DNA of 64,000 nucleotides from Prunella strophiata (Eukaryota > Chordata > Aves > Passeriformes > Prunellidae). The position numbers and the translations under genes were made by a program. Below the pieces are notes generated by a model. The model ran no database searches. It worked only from the letters and a program-made list of their open reading frames with translations, and was not told the DNA's origin. The stretch is from positions 2,477,400 through 2,541,399 of the forward strand of contig JAZBQD010000026.1 in NCBI GenBank assembly GCA_036583965.1, in the 5' to 3' direction. How positions within the stretch are numbered: position 1 is the stretch's first letter; the number at the start of each line of letters is the position of its first letter. Shown one piece after another: positions 23,376-35,397 of this stretch.

Positions 23376-26300
23376 ACACCAAATTAAAAATTTAAGCTCC
23401 TAAATCTGTGGGGAAGAAAATAATCAGTTATAATTAACTTGTGAAAATCAGCTTGATTATTGTCTTGTAGTCTTTACTCAGAACTGCCCACCGTATTCAT
23501 CACTGTCCTCTCTCACTCAAAGTCACTGAATATTTAGCTAGGAGTTTCTTTTGTTATTTTACCAGTACTGGGCTTTTTCCTCCCCACTTGTGTAAAATTA
23601 TTAAATGAATCAGTTTCCCTTTAAGAGCTGGATGGCCCTGCCAGCTTAGCCAACACGAAGCACTTCCAAAGAAGTTTCTTGCTCATCGCAGTAAGGAACA
23701 AAATATTTTAAAACCCCAAACTTCAAAATCCCAGATGGTCTTGAAGCCCTTTTAAAATAAACTGTGTAAGTTTACAGTCAAATCTGCCCAAGAAAATCTT
23801 CTAATGGAGACTGAAAACTATAAATGCTCTCAGTTTATTAAAAAATGATTTGACACCAGCACAGACTATTTCAATTTTTTTCCTCACATTGCAGAGCTAG
23901 ACACACTTTTCAAAATATTTGCTTTCAACAATGTGACAGCAGCCCCTCAAGAAGTGTTATGTATGAGCCAGTATTTGAATTTTTTTTGTTATATTTCATA
24001 TTAGATTGTCTGTTGAATAAGATGTTTTAAAAACATTAATGTAATATAGAATTTCAGACTCTTAATCATTTTGACAGGTTTTCTGAAACTCTTCAGAGCA
24101 ACATTTGAGTAACGACCCCGTGCAATACACGGCACCTGAAACGGGCAGGACTGGGGGAAGGGGAGAGGAGGGTTGGAAAGGTCTCTGCTCTGAAAACACA
24201 TGCATTCATTAGAAGAGAAAAATGCCTAGAAATTTGGCACTAGGAAGAGTGTTTAAATGAAGTCTGCCTGGGGGGATAGCCCTGACTTGCACTCTTACCA
24301 ACGGGATGGATATCATGTGAACGTTAACAAGAATTACGTACCAGGTTAAAAATCTCCCCGTAAGAAACCACAGCTCTGTGCCACACTCTGCAGCACTGCA
24401 GAGACAATGCCTTCTGCAGGGAAATGACTCCAGACCCGTGCACAGCCTACACACAAGCATCCTGACCAAAATGGCAGCAAGCTAAAACCAAGATCCACTG
24501 TATCCACTGTGCTTTTGGGATGTCTGCTAAGGGTGAATTTGGATTGAAGCTTATTAACACATAGGCAGGGTTTAAGGTCAGCTTATTTTGCATGCTGATT
24601 ATTTTACACCTTAACTCCAGTTTTTCAGTGTGTCTTCATCCCAATTTTTTAACTTTCAGACCTACATTCAAGTCTTGCATTGCAGCTCTCTGGAGGGACT
24701 ATTTAAATGCCAAAGTCCATGTACCAGTCTATATGCTCCCATCTGAAAAAGCAAATCCACAGCTGAGACACAGCAATGGACTCAACATGTATTTGGTTTT
24801 CCAAAACCACAATTATTCAAGAAATACTTGGGGACCAAAACAGAGCAACCTTCATTCACACTACAGAGAAATCCTGTATTGGCCTGGAGCTTTTGGTATT
24901 CATTTTTCCCCATAACTAATTTCAAATATCTATAAATAAAACATATAGTCTTTCATACAAGGATCTATTATAGCTCAAACACCACAATAGGGGACATACA
25001 TGGAGCTGTCAAATAGAAAGGATTTACTAGTTTTTTGCTCTATATCCTTCCCCTTTTGGAGAGTTTGAATGAAAAGGACCTCCTGCTTTGCTTTACAAAA
25101 CATTACAGTTAACAAAATAAACAAAAAGTTTAACACACATTTTTAGTGTATGCTTCAATCCAATGTCACATTCAGGAGGAGACAATTCCCTAACAAACTA
25201 AAGCTAACCAGCCACCTTCACCCATTTTTAACTGATGATGGATATTAATATTCTGTATGAGCTGCTTCCCCAAGCAAACTCAGCTCCGATTCAGCATCTG
25301 GAGGCTGATGAAATTTCACTTTTGCCCATTTTCACAGCTGCAGCAGAGCAGCCAGAGAAGGTCGAGCGATTAACCTGAGGTTGCCGAGTGAGTCAGTGCA
25401 GCAGGATTACAATCATTAGCACTCCTGGCTGCCAGGCTCAGCCCTGCTTCTTCTACTTGCACAGCCCTCACCAGCTTTGGCACACAAAAATGATGGACTA
25501 GTTAGTGCCAGCACTGAGAGAAAGGGCACTTTTCCCTGGACACAGCAGTGTCAGTCCACTCAGCCTTGATCTGTGAACACCCTGCAGCCCCAGCACAGCT
25601 CTGCCAACACATCTCACTGCTGGCCTGTCAAACCCCAGGGTTTGTGCCCTGGGCCCCTTTGAACAGGGACTGCCTGCTGAGCCAGATGGAGAGGTGGCTG
25701 TGGAACCAGACAATTAATTGGAAAATTCAACACCAACTTGCACCTGCAGCTAGCAGTTCACTGACACTGCAGGAAGCAAAGGGAGTATAAGCAAGCCAAG
25801 CCAGAAATGGATGGTGCACTCACCTCCTGCCCACAGCAGCACCTGACTGCAAATGCTCACCTGTAGTGCAGCCAGAATGACAAACACAACTTCACAGAAA
25901 GGTTGTTCCATGGTAGAGATGACAGCAGCTCCACATGAAGATTTGGGCAATCTTACTTTCTCAAATCAAGGTTTAGGTCGTATAAACAGCTCTGGCTGTC
26001 CCTTGCCCTGCACCACAGAGCTTTAATCAGGTTGGTGCCATCATCCTGCACACAGCAGGGCAGAGGCTTTGCTCACTGAGCCACCAACAGTGCATCCACC
26101 CTGCTCAGGACCCACAGCTCGTGGTGACCATCACCTGCAGGCTGGAGTTTGCTCAGCTGAGTCTCTGTGGGATTACAGGCAAGAGCTCCTAGTATGTGAA
26201 TCCAAAATCTCATGAAAAAAATCTTCTCATAGCCCAGTTTTGTACATCCAAGAACCTGGAGAGCTTTAGAACTGTCATCTTTTGTCAGATTTGTGAGCAC

Positions 26301-27609
26301 TTTTCTGAAACAAAACTCCAAAGCCTCTGTGGGTCCCCTATGATGGTTTGTAATATGAGTCAATCTAATCTCATACACTTGACTTCCTGCACAAAAACCT
26401 AGAATCAGTTTCACTGCATTGATTCACTTCCAAAATCCTGCAGCTGGTGTCACGGGGTGGTGGCACTTGTCACATCACAGCACTGTGCAGGAGGCAGATT
26501 TAACAGCCAACTTACTCTGCTCTGCAGCCAATGGCACAGGATAGAGGTGGAAGACTTGAGAACCACTGACAGATGGGAAATATAACTAACTCTAAAAAGG
26601 GTAACATTTATCTTATAGCAGGGTTTAATTTATTTCAGGTTTTCCTCAGGATGTTACAGGAACAGCTCAGAACAACACAAATCTGCAGAGATGTGACTAC
26701 AGGAATCCCAAGCACTGTCTGTGTTTTTAAGTATCACCCCTGGGAATCCTGGGCAAATCAGCAGCAAAGGGGAAGAGTCAGGTGCAGGCCAAGAGAGCCA
26801 GTCACTGATGCTATCCCAAGGCCACTGCCTCTCTTCACTCTCACATTTACTGTCTATTGAAGGTGGGACTTTTCCAGAGAGATCTTCATTCCTTCTGCTG
26901 CTCCAAGGAGTATTTCCAAAGAGTCCAGAACTCAAATGAACCCCAAGACAGCCAAGCATGCACAAACCAAGGGAGAATAGCTGCACTAGTTTATCACATT
27001 TTACAGTAGGATTCCTCAATAAAACTATTGAATAATCCAAATAATGCCTTTTATTTGAATACAAGGCCTTCAATCATTAAAAGAATAATAGAACAACATA
27101 AAAAAAAAAAAAATTAGCACAGTGCAGAGGCCATTATTTACAAGCCATATGTCCCCATTTCAGTCCTGGGTTGATCTTTTAAGTCAGATAAATCTGCCAC
27201 CAACTGGCAAGTACTTTGAATTCCTTGGTTCCAAGCATTCAGTAGTCCCTAGAGTTCTTAAAATTCCAACTGCACACAGAGAGGCATGATCACATCTACA
27301 AATTCTATGTTCTTCCCTCAGCCATCCCCTTTGGAAGGTTCTGCATGGGGAAGAGAACAAAGCACAGTCTAACCAGCAGAAGGAATGCTACAGCCAAGCA
27401 GAAACATCCAACTCTTCAGCAGCTCCAGACCAAACACTCCCAGGAAGGGACCTCATTCCCAGATAACAGAGCCCACACAACAAAGCCCTTGGTCCTTAAT
27501 TAGTATATGGATTAGGAAGATTCTAAATCAAGTGCTTAGATGGCAGTGAAAGGCAGGTGTACATTTGTAAGAATAGGTTTTTACAGAGGAAAACCCAAAG
27601 GTTTTTCTC
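23376..27609. other. Unannotated DNA with a possible enhancer-like stretch
   Basis: No gene is seen. The interval 25190-25450 has several transcription-factor-type words close together: CAGCTG E-box words, ATTA words, and TGAGTCA (AP-1 consensus) at 25389-25395. It also keeps CpGs at GGTCGAGCGATT, so it may be a regulatory element. Isolated CpG clusters lie at 24110-24150 and 24300-24360. A 13-nt poly-A run lies near 27100. Open frames up to 139 codons overlap on both strands and are not supported. Confidence 0.5.
25389..25395 (+). promoter_or_regulatory. AP-1 consensus site (TGAGTCA)
   Basis: Exact match to the AP-1 heptamer, in the context CGAGTGAGTCAGTGCAG. A seven-base match is expected by chance every few kilobases on either strand. 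It is listed only because it sits in the CpG-retaining stretch described for this interval. Confidence 0.2.
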
Positions 27610-27835
27610 AAACTTTCACAAGGAGTGGACATTTCACCTGCTCCTGGGTGTCAGCAGTGACCCAGCCCCAGCCCATCCAGTCTCCTGTCTGAGGGAATAT
27701 GGGGCTGAGGGACATTAGGGACACAGGGCAGGGACAAACACCTTGCAGCCCCTGCTGGGACTGATCTGGACACATGGAAGGAGGCAGAGATGCCTGGGTT
27801 CTTTTTGGCCTAAGAAATGCCATCTGTGATGCCTT

Positions 27836-27853
27836 GTCCCATCTGGGTCGCCA
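27836..27853 (-). other. ERV primer-binding site for tRNA-Arg
   Basis: The minus strand reads TGGCGACCCAGATGGGAC. This is the exact 18-base complement of the 3' end, including CCA, of the vertebrate tRNA-Arg whose acceptor stem begins GACCCAG (CCG anticodon type, recalled from known tRNA sequences). The plus strand therefore shows the tRNA-like string GTCCCATCTGGGTCGCCA. Its position, four bases after the LTR end, is where reverse transcription is primed. Confidence 0.85.
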
Positions 27854-27857
27854 GAAG

Positions 27858-28273
27858 TGTTGCCTTGAGAAGGCTGACCTAGAACAGAGGCTGGACAGAG
27901 CTAAAGAATAAAGCAGGGATTTATTAAAAGGATTGCCTCCATGGATCCACCTTGGGCAGCACAAGAGCCCAGCCAGGGCTGCATCCAAGATGAACCAAAA
28001 TGGGCACAAAAATCCCCAACCAGTCACAGGGTCTGTCACTTTGATCAGTTCTGGTCCATTTGCACCTTGGAGTTCATTGTCCCATTCCAGCTTTAGCCCC
28101 TGCAGTCCCATCCTGCTTGTTTTCCTCTATTCAGCCCACGCTGTTTGTGCTCTTGGGCCTGAGATTTGGATCATTTGTCCTTGGTCCCCAGCTGGAGCAG
28201 GAATTGTTTTGTCTCCCTGCTCTGTGCACAGAGCTCACCATCCCCTGATATGGTGGAAGCTCAGAACTCCACA
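27858..28273 (-). repeat. Retroviral LTR
   Basis: On the minus strand the LTR would start TGTGGAGTTCTGAGC and end GGCAACA, giving the usual TGT...ACA termini and a length of 416 bases. An AATAAA polyadenylation signal lies at 27920-27925 (minus strand), about 65 bases before the LTR end, leaving room for the R end and a short U5. The downstream boundary is anchored by the primer site. The upstream boundary is inferred from the terminal dinucleotide and is less certain. Confidence 0.75.
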
Positions 28274-31200
28274 CTAAAGCAGTACAGAATCTGAAAAATA
28301 TAAAAGCTCAAACCTAAAGCATCATTTGCAGCTGTGAAATTCACTGAGTGGGTGAAGGAAACAGGTGGCAAACAGGAGCAAATGGTTAAAATGTTCCCCT
28401 CACTGCAACACATGTGAAATCCCTTATTCCAATGGGCTGCAACAAACCTACCACTGTCAGTGCACGTAAAATGGGTTGAAGAATTTTTCTTCACAAGGAA
28501 GTAAATCTGATTTTTATCTAAGCTGGCAGTAAACAGGGTCAAATATTTAACTGTTTCTGTGGCAACTTCTCCACTTCTTTTCAAGTTTTAATTTTTTTTA
28601 AATAATGCCAACAAGGCCAGAATGCTGCACAGCTACAGATCACAAGGACATGAACAAAGGTGAAGGGGGTCCATGGCAAACACCAAATGAAGAAAGTAAG
28701 TACTGATTGTAAAGAGCAAACAGTGGTACCAGATAGAAGAACTCAGCTTCACCAACACTGGATTTATTGTGCATGGTTTAGTCAAGTGATTTATATGGAT
28801 TACACCACATTTTCCCTTTTTGTAGCTTGCCTTGGTAATCAAAAAGTCTTTTTGTAATTTACATTAATAGCTTTGCAACATTGTGGAAAATATTAAAAAA
28901 GACCTTTATATTTTTGGCACCTCCTACTTCAGAGGACTGCACACAATCAAAGCCCTTTTGAACTGTTCCAAAGGGTTTGGCAAGAATTTGAGGTACACCC
29001 AAAATGTCATGAAAGACCCTGTACAGAATCCTCAGAAAAGCTGGTCAGTGAATGTCCAGGTCAATAGTTTTCTTAGGCCTGAGTCCGCAGCACATCCCTG
29101 CCAGCAAGAAAAAACATTACACATCCAAGGCACTTCCATTATCTTAAATCACTGGGTTTGAATAATAATAATAAGACATGTTATGGAAGTGTTATTTCCA
29201 CAGTCAATGCATCCCAAGTTGGGGAATACTTTCAGGCCATAAAAGGATGTCACCACTGAAGATTTCTGAATTAAATCAATTAAGAACTAGCACATGTTGC
29301 TGCCTGAACAACACAAGAGAACAAGGCACAGCCAAGTGTAGTGCAGTGACCCAAGATGGAACTCAAATGCCTGAGTTTTTGACTGTATCCACTATTCCTG
29401 GAAAACCATGCCCTTATTTTCTTATCTATAAGGATCCTATCTCAGAACAGTGTTGAGAGAGATAAAATGGAAGTTTTGTAGACACAAAGATGTTAATTGT
29501 TGAATTTGTGTCAATGCACCGTGCAGTGCTGGTAGTGATCTGTCACTCACAGCTCAGCCTAGTGACAACTGTCATAAAACTGCCATCAAGAGTGTGATGC
29601 TGGAAAGAAAACAAGAAGAGTTTTGGTGCATCTAGCCTGTCAATTCATAAAGTATTACTTAATTACTGCTCCTCCAAAGAATAGCATAAAATGCTGGATG
29701 AAATGCATGGTAAGAAAGAACAGGAAGTATGCGAAGCTGAATTCATGGCTGCAAATTCCAGCTAAAGACAAATTTTTTCCAAAACTTCCCATCAGGATTA
29801 TGTGTTTCTATCACTTCTGTAAATGTAATTATCTTGCTTTTCTTCCACCTCTTCCCTGCTGTCTTTGTGAGCTTCAGGAAAATGTGAATGAGAACAGGAT
29901 CGGCGCCAGGGCTGGGCACTAAGCAGAGACACTAAAAGGCATCTGCCCATACACTGCATATTTGGAACTGTTTAACAAATTGCAGAGATATTAAAAAAAA
30001 AGCAGTAAAATCTATTATTACAAGAGAATGCAAATATAACAACTAATGTAAAATGCACCAAGAAATACCCAACAAAATTCTGGTTCCCAGAAGAACCAGT
30101 GATTTCCCACGTGATTCCCTAAACCAGTGAGGAGGCTTGGGAGCACCAGTTCAGTTTCCTAAAGAAGATGAACTGAGAAGAGCCACAAAGAAATCCCTTT
30201 CTGCTTTCCAAGCTGTCAGTCCCCACACAGGGAGAAGAACAACATCTGACCTCAGAGCTCTTGCTCCTCCATGCTCTGCCAGGGCTGTCCACGCTGCAGG
30301 AGGATGAGGCAGAATTGCAGCAAATATTTGCTATCACTAAGGTACCAGGCCTACACACAACCAATGCCTACATTTTCTGGTCTAAGAACATAAAATGAGA
30401 GCTTTCATTGTTAAGCTAGAGCCAAACCTTGTTCCAAAGATATGCAAAGCCTATAGCAGCTTCTCCCAGGGCCAGGATTCAGTAACTCTAGGAGAAAGCT
30501 GGGGACGTCTAGAATTTCCCCATATACACATTTCATTTTACACACAGTGAATCATCCTAGAAAAACGCTTTCCAAACACTTTGAGACAAGCTGGATATGT
30601 GGTATTTGGATAAAGCAGTATTTGAACATCATGGAATAAGAGAAACAAAATGGATTTTTGCAGACTGACCCAGAAGAAGAGTTTTTAAAAAACCAAACCC
30701 CTCATGTCTTAGAGAGGGATCTCTTTCCCTTGCTTAATTGAATATTAAGCAGAAATAATCAGGAAAGAGAACAAACCTACATGTTTAAAAATCAAACCAC
30801 AGACAGCAGTTCCCCTCCAGCAGGGTGACAGTGATCAGATCTGTAATTCCAGGCAGCAGATAAAAGCTGTGATGAATTAGCACCACAGAACCAGGCACTG
30901 AATTTTCCCTGGTTCTCAGCTGTTCTGCATCACTGGATTCCAGGAGTTAGTTAAAATCTGACTACATATGAACAGGATTGACTTCCAAATTTTTGCAGCT
31001 TTTAAGACACCAGTTACTGCTAACATCTGGATCAGCCCAACTTCAGAATCCACCCAAGCCTGAGCTAATTCCATATTTAATCATGTTGATTCCAGCTTTA
31101 ACAGTGATAATATGTAAACCTTGTCCACATGCTGAACAAGAAAGGGAGGCAGGAATTTATCTCTTAAAATAAAATAGCAGTGATTAATAAATCACATGTT

Positions 31201-33429
31201 TATATCTCTTTGGAGGAATACTTCTAATACAAAGCAATTCCAGCCAGAGCATTCCATGCCAAATCAAATACTCATATGAAAAGACAATTTCTGCCAGTTT
31301 CTATGTCCAAAAAAGCTTTAAAATTGTAAAAATGAAAGCATTTGCCCTCTTTCCATGAAAACCCAGAGTCCTGGGCACCAGGAAACAATGTTCCCACCAA
31401 CCTCCAGGAAGTGAAGTAAATAATAATTCCAGAGTTATGAGAAGTAATTTGATGCATTCCTCTGTGTGGAAAAAGCAGAAAAAAACAACCCAAAAAAGAA
31501 GAGGCAACTCCTTTTGATGCTGTAAAAACTTCCCTACAAAGATATCTGCATTGTGCAAAAATTCAGATTTCTTTTCCCCCATATTGTCCAGCTAAGGAGA
31601 AGATGCTTTCCCCTCCCAGGAGATTTGGAAAAGCTGTCAGAGCCACAATAAAAAGCAAGCATAAGCTGTTTATTTATTTATTTTTTAAAACTAAGTATCA
31701 TTTACCCTTACTCTATAGGAAGCTGATAAAGATGACCAATTTATAAAGTTCAGGCTAGAAGAGGAGCAAGGAGTTGCAGAAACCCTTTAGTCAAAGTACC
31801 AAACAGAGCTAGTGGAAATTGTACTTTTCCTCCCAAGAAAACACACAAGTATTTTCCAGAAATACTAGAAAAACTTTGAGTCAATTTGAAATTTAAACAA
31901 AGCAAACCAAACAGCCAACAACCATGAAAAAAAAACCCCAACTAAACAAACCCACAAAGGCACGCAGAAACAAAAACAAGCAATGGCAAAAATGAAATGT
32001 ACCATAACTGACAACCAATGTTTTCAGTTCTATCTCCATTTATCACCAACCTTAGAAACTGCCAGTCCACAAAATTTCTCACATAAATACAGATAATATT
32101 GATAAGGACAGCCTTAACAAAGAATATGAAATGCTTACAGGGTTTTCAATGAGGAAGTCAGATGCAGCCCCATTTGCCAAGTAAAGGGCTCTGGAAATAC
32201 ACCTTATGTTGCTTTAGAGTTTCTCCATCTCAGGTACTTGATTTATCTGAAATCTTATTTTTCCATTTCAAGTTTCATAGCCCCCTGGTTAAGCTCTAGT
32301 TTACAACAGCAGCACCAGTATATAACATTTGGGGAGCCATTCCCAAATAACTCTTCTGACTTTGGGGAACTGGAAAGAGATGCAAACCCTTCCTAGTTTT
32401 ACTTTTTTTTAACCAAGGCACGTAATTCTCCTGAAAAAGCATCTCCAATATACTGGTTCTCAGACAACCTTCAGCAGCCATGGGAAATCTGAGGTATTTC
32501 AAAGTTTGCCTCTATTCTCCAAGGATGAAGCTCTCTGGTAACACAGCCCCAGCTCCATTCTTTACCTGCTGCCTTGTCCCTGCTTCTCAGTGTTTTTCTG
32601 TACCCATTTTTCCTCCACTATGGCAACTTTGAGTTCATAAACTCCATTTTGATATCAAAAGCAGATATCACACTCAAAAACTAAATCCCAGGCTGAGCAC
32701 CCAAATAGTGGACATTAAGTTCCTGACAAAATTATCTGATTGAGACAAACTTGGACTTTTTAAGCTAGGCAACTCTGAAGAGAGAACCTGGCAAAATATT
32801 CAACTGAGAAATATCAGAAGTCTCATCATTAAAAAAAAAAATTAAAAATATTCTCTTGCCTGACTAATTTCAAATCCTCCAGAAAAGAACTCCACCATGC
32901 CATAAGTTCCACTGCATGAAACACGAGCCATATTGAGTCAGTCCTGGCAAAATCTGCAGGAAATGCCAAGAATAAGTTTTGATGGAAACGTTGTTTAACA
33001 GAATTACTGAGAACACTGATGAGAACTCTCTAATGGTACAGAGCAGGGAGGCCAAACAGAGGTAAGAAAACTCTATTGTCTGCTCTCCATTGTAAGGCTT
33101 TAGAATCTGCTGCAGCAGCAGAGTCAGTGGCTGTGCTGAAATCTTCATTTCAGGACAACCAGCAAAGAGAGCTGGCATCTTCCTCTGAGGGGGAAAAAGC
33201 CACCTGGAAATGCTACCTGCTAGAAGGAGACCTTTCCTTTACAGATGCCACATCTCTTCCAGGTGTGTTCTTGCTCTCCTGGCTGCCCAGGGCAGCCTGA
33301 GGTGCAGCCAGGTGGGAGTTTTTTAACATCTGTGTAGACAGAAGAGCTCTGATCCTTCCAACAGAGCAGCAAGCTTTTTATTCAGCTCTCCCCAGCTGTA
33401 CACAATGTACAGGCATTATCCAGAGAAGG
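28274..33429. other. Unannotated DNA with possible old SINE core
   Basis: No gene is firmly seen. A MIR-like stretch lies near 29411-29480. A short open segment preceded by a pyrimidine-rich AG (31719-31790, ending in TAG) looks like a terminal exon but is too short to call. Poly-A runs occur at about 29994-30003 and 32830-32840. A TAA microsatellite-like run (AATAATAATAATAA) lies at 29161-29174. Confidence 0.5.
29411..29480 (+). mobile_element. MIR-like (CORE-SINE) fragment, tentative
   Basis: The stretch TTTTCTTATCTATAAGGAT followed by CCTATCTCAGAACAGTGTTGAGAG and AGATAAAATG follows the order of the MIR core (TTTCCTCATCTGTAAAATGG, then CCTACCTCATAGGGTTGTTGTGAG, then ATTAAATGAG). Agreement is partial and based on memory of the consensus. 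The preceding 70 bases hold a B-box-like GGAACTCAAATGCC, but the order of blocks there does not fit one simple copy. Confidence 0.35.
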
Positions 33430-33800
33430 GACACGTGTCAGATTGCACATCAGAGCAGCTCCAAGGTCCATCCAGCCCATCTCAATAATTGTGTTAATTG
33501 CAACATGCACATTACACTTCCCTTCCAGCCTCAGCCTATTTTCCACTCCAAGTTGCTAATCCTCAATAGGCTTCTCTTTCCTGAGCTTCCTCTGTCTGTT
33601 CTGAAACCTCTCAGGTTTGGAGCATCCACAGTGTTCTTGGGGAAGTCCTACAGGTCTGCTCCTCATCCCAAGAAGACTTTCCCTTGCTCCCATTTTGAGT
33701 GAGCCCCAACAGCTTCACAAGACACCCCTTAGTTCTTGTACCAGGAGAATAAACACTTGACCCACTCTGTGCAAATATCCCCCATTTTATTTGTTTCATT
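33430..33800 (-). mobile_element. Old CR1 LINE fragment (3' part)
   Basis: Antisense copy of an ancient CR1 subfamily. Read on the plus strand it begins near 'aaggtccatccagcccat', like the 'ggtccatctagcccagta' found at the 3' end of older amniote CR1 families. It continues with 'ggcttctctttcctgagcttcc', 'ttgagtgagccccaacagcttcac', 'accccttagttcttgtacca' and 'atatcccccattttattt'. The last blocks correspond to the end of the reverse-transcriptase frame and start of the 3' UTR. No terminal octamer is left. Divergence is much higher than in the CR1 copy at 11219. Confidence 0.7.
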
Positions 33801-33859
33801 CCAGACTGAAGGTCTTACTCATTTCTAATACTGAATTGGCTCCACCTATAATTTTTTCC

Positions 33860-33861
<2 letters not shown>

Positions 33862-33902
<41 letters not shown>
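33862..33902. repeat. Poly-T tract, 41 nt uninterrupted
   Basis: Forty-one consecutive T, by far the longest homopolymer in the window (the next longest is 19). It separates two stretches that both look like the same old antisense CR1, so it is not obviously the tail of a separate retrocopy. Its true length in the genome may differ, because long homopolymers are prone to slippage and consensus errors. Confidence 0.95.
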
Positions 33903-33903
<1 letters not shown>

Positions 33904-33904
33904 T

Positions 33905-34235
33905 CCTTCCCTGTTACATATTCACTTTTATGTCCTTTTAGAGGTACAGGTAGCACACAAGAAGTAGGCAAGTCAGATTTTCTAACCCAGTACTACCAAT
34001 ACACAAAAACTGATTTCCTTTCTTCCTCCTGCTATTGCCAGGGACTGAGGAAATCTTCCCTTGGAGCTGTTGTCATCACCCCCAAGATCTTGCTTCATAT
34101 TTTATATGTGAGGGCACTATTGTCATTTTCCCACATGCATAATTTTGTGCAACATTTATTTAAGCTGAATTACATCAGCTATTTCTTTGCTAAGTCAGTC
34201 TCAAAGTCTTTCTGAAATGTGCCCTAACCTATGTA
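33905..34235 (-). mobile_element. Old CR1 LINE fragment (more 5' part), tentative
   Basis: The clearest part is 34140-34225. Read on the plus strand 'atttatttaagctgaattacatcagctatttctttgctaagtcagtctcaaagtctttctgaaat' follows the antisense of an old CR1 segment ('...ctgaatttcatctgccattttgttgcccagtcactcagttttgtgagatccttctgaa...'). Orientation and order agree with the fragment at 33430-33800, so both could be one insertion that gained the poly-T tract between them. The part from 33905 to about 34080 is less clearly CR1. Confidence 0.5.
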
Positions 34236-35397
34236 ATTTCTCTAGTAACATATAATCCTAAATACTGTGATACTGGCTTGAAATTTTAAGGACAGAGTTC
34301 ATCTGGGGTGACTGAGTTTAGTTTTAGAAAGATATTATAATCAATTATTCCAGAGAGAGAATACATTATTACAGAAGGATATTCAATTCCACTTGCTACT
34401 AGAAAAATACATCACAATACAAATTTCCAAAAGTTCTCCAAGGTTCATTGCTGTATTTCAAAAGCAAGTCAGCTGCAACTCCCCTTCCCACTGAGCACAC
34501 AGAGTTTGTTTTCTGTAGAACAGTTAAAACAGATGCACAGGAAACTGAAGCAGAAAGTTTTGAGTCCCTCTATCCTACACTCCCTAAGGCAGTCAAAGTG
34601 CCTTGTAACTAAACCCAAATGGAGCTGCTCTGTGGGCTGGAATGTCCCTCTCACCTCTCAGGAGAGCTCAGAGGCAGAATCAGAGCCTCCCTCCCTCCAC
34701 CTTTACACAAGGTGTAAAAGGGAATTGTCAGCTTTTCTGCAAAGCAGAAAGCTTCAATAGGTGAGGAGCTGCTCTCCTGCTTTTCCCATGTTCCATGTAT
34801 AAGAGGGAGGAACAGAAGCTTATCCTGTTTTACTCACAAGGAAGACACCAGGGTTACCAAAGCAGGCTGTCCATGGTTAACTCTTAAATGTTCTCTCAGC
34901 ACACCTATAGGTCAAAACCAGAATCTCAAGTACTTTTTTTCTCAAGTTGCCAAAAAGGAATTTAGGCTTCTGTTGAAAATATCTGAATGTATCTGAATTT
35001 TACACAGCTCCTCAGTTTCACAGTACAGAACCTACAGTGTGGAACACTTGGCTCAGAGAGGCTTGTTTGTGCTGGAAGTTTACAGAGGTTCAAAGGAAGA
35101 TCAAACAAGATAATGAAAGAAATTCAGAGGGGTTTAAGGCATAATCAGTCTGCAGCAGCTCTTGAATTCAGAATTCTTGGGAGAAAGTTTGGGAAAACAT
35201 CCCTAAAATAATATTGTAATATTTTTCCCTAGGCTTATCACTGGATAAAATGAGGTCCTATTCTATAAGGCCTCACACCTTATCTAGAGTAATTAATTCC
35301 TGTGTCGGCAGCAAGGCAGACAAATAATATTGATAAATAAATATTCCTGTGCCATTTCCATCCCCCAGCAGGCAATGCAGTCTGGAAGATGGTTTGG

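Larger units (their letters stand above)
27610..28273 (-). mobile_element. Endogenous retrovirus remnant (LTR, PBS, leader)
   Basis: Read on the minus strand this is the left end of an endogenous retrovirus. It has an LTR of about 416 bases, a four-base spacer, a primer-binding site, and about 225 bases of untranslated leader that end around 27610. No gag, pol or env reading frame follows and no second LTR was found towards lower coordinates, so the insertion is truncated or rearranged rather than a solo LTR. A 167-codon frame (28111 to 27608) is open through LTR and leader but spans the primer site and resembles no retroviral protein, so I treat it as chance. The exact family is not assigned. 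The lower-coordinate boundary is approximate because no target-site duplication was identified. Confidence 0.85.

Noticed and set aside
27836..27853. tRNA-Arg gene fragment
   Set aside because: The plus strand matches only the last 18 bases of tRNA-Arg including CCA, which nuclear tRNA genes do not encode. Its place four bases from an LTR end shows it is a primer-binding site.
27608..28111. 167-codon minus-strand frame through the ERV
   Set aside because: It crosses the LTR, the primer-binding site and the leader, which are non-coding in retroviruses, so it is not a gag product.
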